64,000 nucleotides of DNA from positions 20,048,547 to 20,112,546 of the forward strand of contig NC_081405.1 in the NCBI RefSeq assembly GCF_030272615.1. The letters are read 5' to 3'. The notes under the pieces are model-generated. The model ran no database searches and was not told the origin of the DNA. It worked only from the letters and a program-made list of their open reading frames with translations. Position 1 is the stretch's first letter; each line of letters opens with the position of its first letter. Made by a program: the position numbers and the translations under genes. The stretch is from Cryptomeria japonica. Its lineage: Eukaryota > Streptophyta > Pinopsida > Cupressales > Cupressaceae. Of this stretch, positions 58,808 through 64,000 are shown piece by piece.

Positions 58808-59275
58808 GGTTTAGCGTGTCTAGGGCATAGATTAGCACATACGAAGTTTGAAGTAGCGCATCGAGTCAAATTTTAGGGGTCGCGTCCGAAATAGATAGGA
58901 TAGCGCATAAAAGAAATAGGTTAGCGCATATAGGTAGAATAGCGCATGGAAACCGTCGGGTAGCGCATCAATTCAACAGGTTAGCGCGTAGGGTAGACCT
59001 AGCACATAGGGGTCGCAGGGGTTCGCATAGGTAAGGGGGTTTAGCGCGTAGGGATAACCTAGCGCATAGGGCCAAATGGGTAGCACCTAGGAGGTGTAGA
59101 TTAGCGCGTAGAGTCAGTCTAGTGCATAGGGTAGGTTAGGTGGTGCATGGGGGGAAAATTTTAGCGCGTAGAGTCAGTCTAGCGCATAGGGTAAATAGAT
59201 TAGCGCGTAGGAAAAGCAGCCTAGCACGTGGGGGTTTTTTTAGCACATTGGGTATCTGTTTTAGCGCATCGGGAA
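58808..59275 (+). repeat. TAGCGCRTAGGG minisatellite in the PMD intron
   Basis: About twenty irregular copies of a core TTAGCGCGTAGGG / CTAGCGCATAGGG, separated by 5-15 bp. A slightly longer sub-repeat GATTAGCGCGTAGAGTCAGT occurs near 59098 and, as TTTTAGCGCGTAGAGTCAGT, near 59159. The tract is far richer in CpG than its surroundings. Confidence 0.85.
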
Positions 59276-59462
59276 AATTTTTACGAGATGAGCTGATTTG
59301 AAATTTTGTTTTGGTTTGTCTGTCATGATTTTATGCTTTTGTCCAATATGAGTGTTGATATAACTTGTTTTGATTTGTGATTTTCCAAGTTATGTATAGA
59401 TATCAATGTGTTGTGTTGATCAAAATATGATTTATTTGCGTGTTCTATTTCAAGTTCAATGT

Positions 59463-59640
59463 GTGAAGCCTGAGTTGTGTTACAAGCTGATATGGGTTGG
59501 AAACTTGAGTTGTGTTACAAGCTGATATGGGTGGGAAACTTGAGTTGTTTTACAAGTTTATGTGATTTTGGAGACTTGAGTTGTGTTACAAGTTTTGATA
59601 TGGTTTTTGATAATTTGAGTTGTTTTACAAGTTGATATGA
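59463..59640 (+). repeat. TTGAGTTGTGTTACAAG minisatellite in the PMD intron
   Basis: About five copies of an approximately 40-50 bp unit: GAGTTGTGTTACAAGCTGAT, ATGGGTTGGAAACTT and variants. Confidence 0.8.
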
Positions 59641-61710
59641 AATGATAGGATTTTGAACTTGATGTAGATGAGCAAATTGTTTCATGTTGTTGATATAAGT
59701 TTGATTTTGATATCTTTGTTTTGATGTGGAAACTGATATTGGATTTGTTTTGCTTGTTGACAGGAGCGATTGGGCGTGGTTTAGTCACGGGAGAGATTTC
59801 CCAGACCATGGACATTGATACTGCGGTTGTCGCAGGCTGATCTCGATATTATCAAGAGATGTGGGTTGACTTCCCTCTTAGATATGCCTCGGTTCACTGT
59901 GAACTGGGGGCTATTGACAACACTTGCGGAGAGGTGGCACAGTGATACGAACACCTTCCATTTTGCCACTGGAGAGATGACAGTCACACCAGAGGACTGT
60001 TACCGGATTTTGCACATCCCTGTAGTAGGGGCACTACTACCATATGAGCAGTCAGAGGAGGGTGGCACAGAGGCACTGCGCCGTATTTTTCAGGATGATA
60101 CCGTCTACGGCTATGAGATCCCATGGTAGGAGTTTTTGGACCTAGATTATGCACTGCTGCCATCCGTACTAGTAGGGTTCATTGGTGGATTCCTTTGTCC
60201 TGATCGCAGGTCAAAGGGATTCTCGGTGGGATGGGGGCTGGTTTTGGAGGAGATGGTCACTCAGGGCGGGAGGTTTGCATGGGGGTCAGCTATGCTGGCC
60301 CATTTATACAGGGGTCTGCATGAGGTAGTATACCTCGGTTATGGCAGTTTGTCAGCTGGCGTGACATTATTACAGGTATGGTGCTGGGAGCACATTCCAG
60401 CAGCGAGGCCACTAGCAGACAGGGACGGGCCCGTAGGATGTGCATATGCCTATGGATACAGGGGTCTAGTTGTCCAGCGTAAGCTGAGCAAACTAGAGCA
60501 TTGGAGGAGAGTACTGGATGATATAGATATGGTCACCTGGCGACCGTATACAAGATGTGAGGTGTGGGCTGAGGATGGGCTGGAGATGCCCTTTGTATTT
60601 ATGACCAGGTACCTGATCGGGAGGACCCCGTTCGTTATAGAGAGGTTTGTGGTTACCCAAGTTTTGAGGCAGTTTGGGCGCTAGCAGGGTATTCCTCAGG
60701 GAGCGTGCCTATATGCACGACGGCAGTAGGATGTAGCGGATTGGGGGCCGACCATTGATAGTGTAGTGGCGGTGGAGGAGTTTGTGGGGTTGGCTGGGTA
60801 GATATGGGATTATGCCCCTGAGATTCAGGATGCGGGCATGATGGATGAGTTTGCTCGATTGTTTGTTGCGCGGGCGGTGGCCAGGATATCTGATCTTGAG
60901 GAGATGAGGCCAGCCTTCAATTCAGATGAGGAGGAGGGAGACGGGGGAGACGACAGAGATGATGGGGAGGATGGAGGAGGAGGACGAGGGAGAGGAGCCA
61001 GAGGTAGGCGGGGAGATAGAGGGAGGAGAGGGGATAGAGGTGTGGATAGAGCGGTGAGACAAGGGAGGATAGATAGGGGGAGAGGTGGATTGGCGATCGG
61101 AGCCGGTGGAGAGGGGAGAGTGAGGGAGGTGCTAGCTGCAGTGGGTGGTACAGAGGAGGCTATGCGACTAGCTCAGAGGAGGAGGACAGATGTGCTCCCA
61201 CCTCCAGCACCGAGGACAGGGCGAGTGGGAGGGGTTCCTCCAGCATAGGTACCACTATGGGTTCGGGTCTCAGGTCATATGGAGGATGCTCAGATACGGA
61301 CTCTACAGATTACTGTACAGCAGCTGCAGGCACAGATTTTGACCTATCAGCGGCAGATTTCTTAGTTGACCACTGAGCGAGATACCGAGATAGAGCGACG
61401 GGGACGAGCGGAGAAGGTGGTGTCCAGCATGTAGAGAGCAGCAACGGGTGGTTCGATGAGAGACACCCTGAGAGAGTTGGCGCTGAGAGCCCAGGAGGCA
61501 GAGTATTATCGGCGGCACTATGAGGCTGTAGTACCCAGGGATCGCCGAGTACAGAGTTTTGCACAGTCGAGATCTAGTCGATCTCGAGCTACTGGATCAC
61601 GGTCTGAGAGCCGAGGTGTTACGGGGCCACTGAGATAGGACCCTCTTGGGGATCCAGGGGCGGGTGCATCTGGAGCGAGACCATCTCCGTCAGGGGATAG
61701 TCATACTTGA

Positions 61711-63124
61711 GAGACATGGTCTCGGTTGTATTTTGGAGCATTGTATTCTTTGTACTGGACACAGTTTTTGACACATTTTGTACATTTGGATCATTTTGAG
61801 ATATATATATTCGGCACCATTTGCTTTGATCATCTGATGTGTTTATATGGATGCATGTTATGTGGGCTATTTTGTTTATGTGATGCAATGTTTTTATATG
61901 CTGTGAGATGTATCTTGAAAATGAGATGTATGATTGGATATGCGGTGTGATGTATCTTAAAATGACATAGATGATTTGATTTGCAACTAAATGCAAAATG
62001 ATATGCAATGATGTTTAAAATGATATGCAGTGATGTTAAAATGATATGAAATGATGTTAAAATTATATGTAATGATGTTAAAATGATATGTAATGATGTT
62101 AAAATGATGTTAAAATGATATGCAACTAATTGTAAAATGATATGCGACTAATGTTTTTGGAGCATCCCTCATTCTTTATTTGCCATCCGATATAGCCATT
62201 CGTTTGCTTTCTTTGTAGATATCATCATTGAGCATTGATTTGTTTAGGATATGTTGAAAATTTATACAAGCATAATGGTATAATTGAACCATAATGACCT
62301 GAGAAAAATTTACATGATTTTTGATTTTGCAAGATAGCACAAGCATCAAGGTATAATTGAACCAGGATGACCTGAGTGTGTATTGCGTAAACAGACAAGA
62401 TTAGATCATTTGTATGCGTGAAGTGGAATTAGGCCTTCAGTGATATTTGATGTATCACATCTCGAGGCATGTATTCACACAGTACAAGTGATCGCCTCCC
62501 AGACAGAAGACTAAGAAAATGTTGGAAGTTCCCCTTGATCTCTAGCGTTGAAGCGTTTTGTGAGAAAAAGGAAAAGAAAATCCAAATTTGAAAAAGTTCA
62601 AAATGCAAAAATAGTCAAGATTTTTATACAAGAATGCAACATTTAGTACTTCAGAAAATCATCTATCCTTGGTATTTTTGTGAATTGTTTTGTGTTGCGA
62701 TGAAGCGTAGTTTTGGTTGTTGGATGTCATGCTCTGGAGTTTTGCAAATAGCCTTGATGTCTTGAATGTTTACCAATTTTTATATGATTGGAATTCCCCT
62801 AGCTGAGTGTGCCTCTTGATGTGAATATGTACAGTGATTTCCAAGCCACGGTGGGATGTGGTAAAAGGATATATATAGACAAATCAGGATAGTGACTACG
62901 CTAAGTATGTCCTGAATGGATATGCGCTAAGTGTCAGGCGATGGCCGATAGTGTTTATATGGATAAAATGGTATGGAGATAGATAGAGGAGCCGTTCTTT
63001 CACAAGAGCGCCTGTTGACCAGGTTTTCACCATTTGTTTTTATTTGTACTTTATGTTTTTGCTTTTTTCTGGATTTTTTTTTGATTTTTTTGTTTATTTT
63101 AGCTTTTTCCGTGCACTAGGCCAC
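61711..63124. other. Tat element region between PMD gene and integrase, no gene
   Basis: Contains a short-period repeat at about 61985-62150 (units like AATGATGTTAAAATGATATG) and a small duplication GCATAATGGTATAATTGAACC / GCATCAAGGTATAATTGAACC-type near 62270 and 62345 (given here in part). No coding frame recognised. It is the expected 3' part of the PMD transcript and the 3' flank of the integrase. Confidence 0.5.
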
Positions 63125-64000
63125 TTAAGTGTAGTACCTCTTTAGATGGATGCTGTTAGTTAGTTCGTCGAGCACATCTCCTTCAGAATTTGTTAGCTGA
63201 TAGGCACCTGATCCATAGACTGATATGATAATATAGGGACCCAACCAGTTAGGTTCAAATTTCCCTTTCTTTTCTCGATCTTGCTGATTTCTTGGATTTT
63301 CTTTGAGGACTAGGTCACCAACCTTGAAGTTGCGGGGAATGACCTTGTGATTGTAGCTCCTGCACATGCGTTGTTGATATGCTTTGAGATGAGTGTAAGC
63401 ATGTTGATGTCTTTCATCTAATAGTTCAAGTTCTTGCAGTCGGTTAACTTGATACTCTTCATCTGGGATTAAACCTTTCAAAGAGACTCTGAGAGATGGG
63501 ATTTCTACCTCTAGGGGTAAAATAGCTTCTGATCCATATACCAATGAGTATGGTGTTGCTCCTGTAGGTGTGCAGATGCTGGTTCTGTATGCCCAAAGTG
63601 CTGATTGAGTTGTACATGCCAATCTTTTCCTGCATCATTCACTGTTTTCTTGAGGATTTTCAGGATTGTTTTGTTAGATGCTTTTGCTTGACCATTGCCC
63701 TGCGGGTAGTATGGTGTAGAGAACCTATGTTGGATTTTGAATTTTTCACATAGTTCTTGGACATTTTGATTCTTGAAAGGCCGTCCATTATCTGTGATGA
63801 TTGAACTTGGAATACCATATCTGCAGATCAGATAATTGAGGATAAAAGAGGCAATTTGTTTCCCAGTCACTGTGGTCATGGGAACTGCTTCGATCCATTT
63901 GGTAAAGTATTCTGTTGCTGTTATAATGAACTTGTGTCCATTTGAAGACAAAGGATAAATTTTGCCAACCGGGTCTAGTCCCCACTGACAAAAGGGCTAG
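63125..64000 (-). pseudogene. Ty3/gypsy integrase, core and C-terminal domains (partial, degenerate)
   Basis: From the window edge inward: WGLDPVGKIYPL with the first catalytic Asp, FIITATEYFTKWIEAVP, then SSIITDNGRPF with the second Asp, and YPQGNGQAKASNKTI where the catalytic Glu is expected but Lys is found. A one-base frameshift near 63610 separates this from ALWAYRTS, TPYSLVYGSEAILP and the C-terminal GKFEPNWLGPYII (GPY/F-type), ending HLKRYY at 63125. A TAG interrupts the frame at 63997-63999. Motifs fit Tat-type plant gypsy elements. The enzyme would insert element cDNA; this copy should be inactive. Confidence 0.85.

Larger units (their letters stand above)
58725..59763 (+). other. 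Intron of the PMD gene
   Basis: 1039 bp between GTAAGT and TTGACAG, phase 0. It contains two minisatellites described separately; the last part has a T-rich tract before the acceptor. Confidence 0.75.
58650..61710 (+). pseudogene. Plant mobile domain (PMD, aminotransferase-like) gene, antisense in gypsy element, nine in-frame TAG codons
   Basis: Exon 1 (58650-58724, 25 codons, MPIPYHRHHFERVQ) ends at a GTAAGT donor; exon 2 starts after TTGACAG at 59764 and runs to TGA at 61708-61710, in phase. The PMD core shows LSQADLDIIKRCGL, MPRFTVNWGLLTTLAERW, TNTFHFATGEMTVTPEDCYR and ILHIPVVG, and the later LLQVWCWEH. The C-terminal part is acidic, then RGG-like (GRGRGARGRRGDRG), then a helical QLQAQILTYQRQI segment and a Ser-Arg tail. 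TAG codons occur at 59782, 60127, 60682, 60727, 60799, 61246, 61363, 61432 and 61636, each where Gln would fit. There is no TAA, TGA or frameshift before 61708. Cellular PMD proteins (MAIN/MAIL) act in silencing and gene regulation; transposon-borne forms are known in gypsy and Mutator elements. Confidence 0.82.
58204..64000 (-). mobile_element. Tat-like Ty3/gypsy element 3 interior (partial) carrying an antisense PMD gene
   Basis: The minus-strand order is integrase (63125-64000), then about 1.4 kb of non-coding sequence, then a gene on the opposite strand (58650-61710), then a PPT and the 3' LTR. Extra open frames between integrase and the 3' LTR, sometimes antisense, are a known feature of the Tat lineage. 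The upstream half (gag, protease, RT) lies beyond the window. Confidence 0.72.

Overview
The window looks like transposon-dense plant nuclear DNA. Introns begin GT and end AG, there are L1-type LINEs with DUF4283 and zf-RVT domains, Copia and Ty3/gypsy elements, a plant mobile domain (PMD) gene, and very long GA and TA microsatellites. A conifer or other gymnosperm fits best (large intergenic spaces, many old non-autonomous elements), but I cannot name a species. No rRNA, tRNA, CRISPR or organellar gene was seen. The only host-type gene is the 5' part of a probable RNA polymerase III subunit RPC34 (RPC6) gene, three exons at 6973-7426 on the minus strand.

Left third. 1-4845 is a tandem array of a non-autonomous Copia-like element on the minus strand: internal (cut by the window edge), LTR, internal, LTR, with a 2496-bp period. 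PBS and PPT are visible, and the internal region carries arrays of short hairpin units. 8072-10195 is a different hairpin-rich satellite-like array (about 180-200 bp period) leading into a repeat tail at 10240-11789. A diverged copy of that tail lies at 12370-14085. A near full-length LINE occupies about 15787-21784 (minus). Its ORF1 is intact; ORF2 starts by an ATGA overlap and is broken by five TAG codons and two frameshifts.

Middle. 22140-25000 is dominated by GA, GT and TA microsatellites, with two diverged copies of a roughly 230-300 bp module that runs straight into GA tracts. 27412-33505 is a non-autonomous Ty3/gypsy element (minus; degenerate gag and protease, no RT or integrase), joined to a fragment of a Copia element with a 132-bp LTR and gag remnant (33892-35400, plus). 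35881-46167 is a 10,287-bp DNA transposon bounded by 29-bp terminal inverted repeats (27/29 matching) and flanked by TAAT on both sides. It holds two convergent degenerate genes: an unrecognised multi-exon gene (plus) and a DDE-like transposase gene (minus). A 360-bp tandem repeat lies between their 3' ends, and CGTACGCG-type subterminal motifs lie outside them.

Right third. 48943-49972 is a 1-kb TA/TATG/CA microsatellite into which a second gypsy element of the same family as 27412-33505 has inserted (49973-56616, TSD TATAT). From 56740 to the window end is a third, Tat-like gypsy element on the minus strand: 3' LTR, PPT, a PMD gene on the opposite strand with its own TATA box and intron, and integrase at the right edge. 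The PMD gene has one long exon interrupted by nine in-frame TAG codons and no TAA, TGA or frameshift. The same amber bias appears in LINE ORF2 and in the DNA transposon's left gene. The three highlights are the two-gene TIR transposon, the antisense PMD gene, and the amber-only decay.
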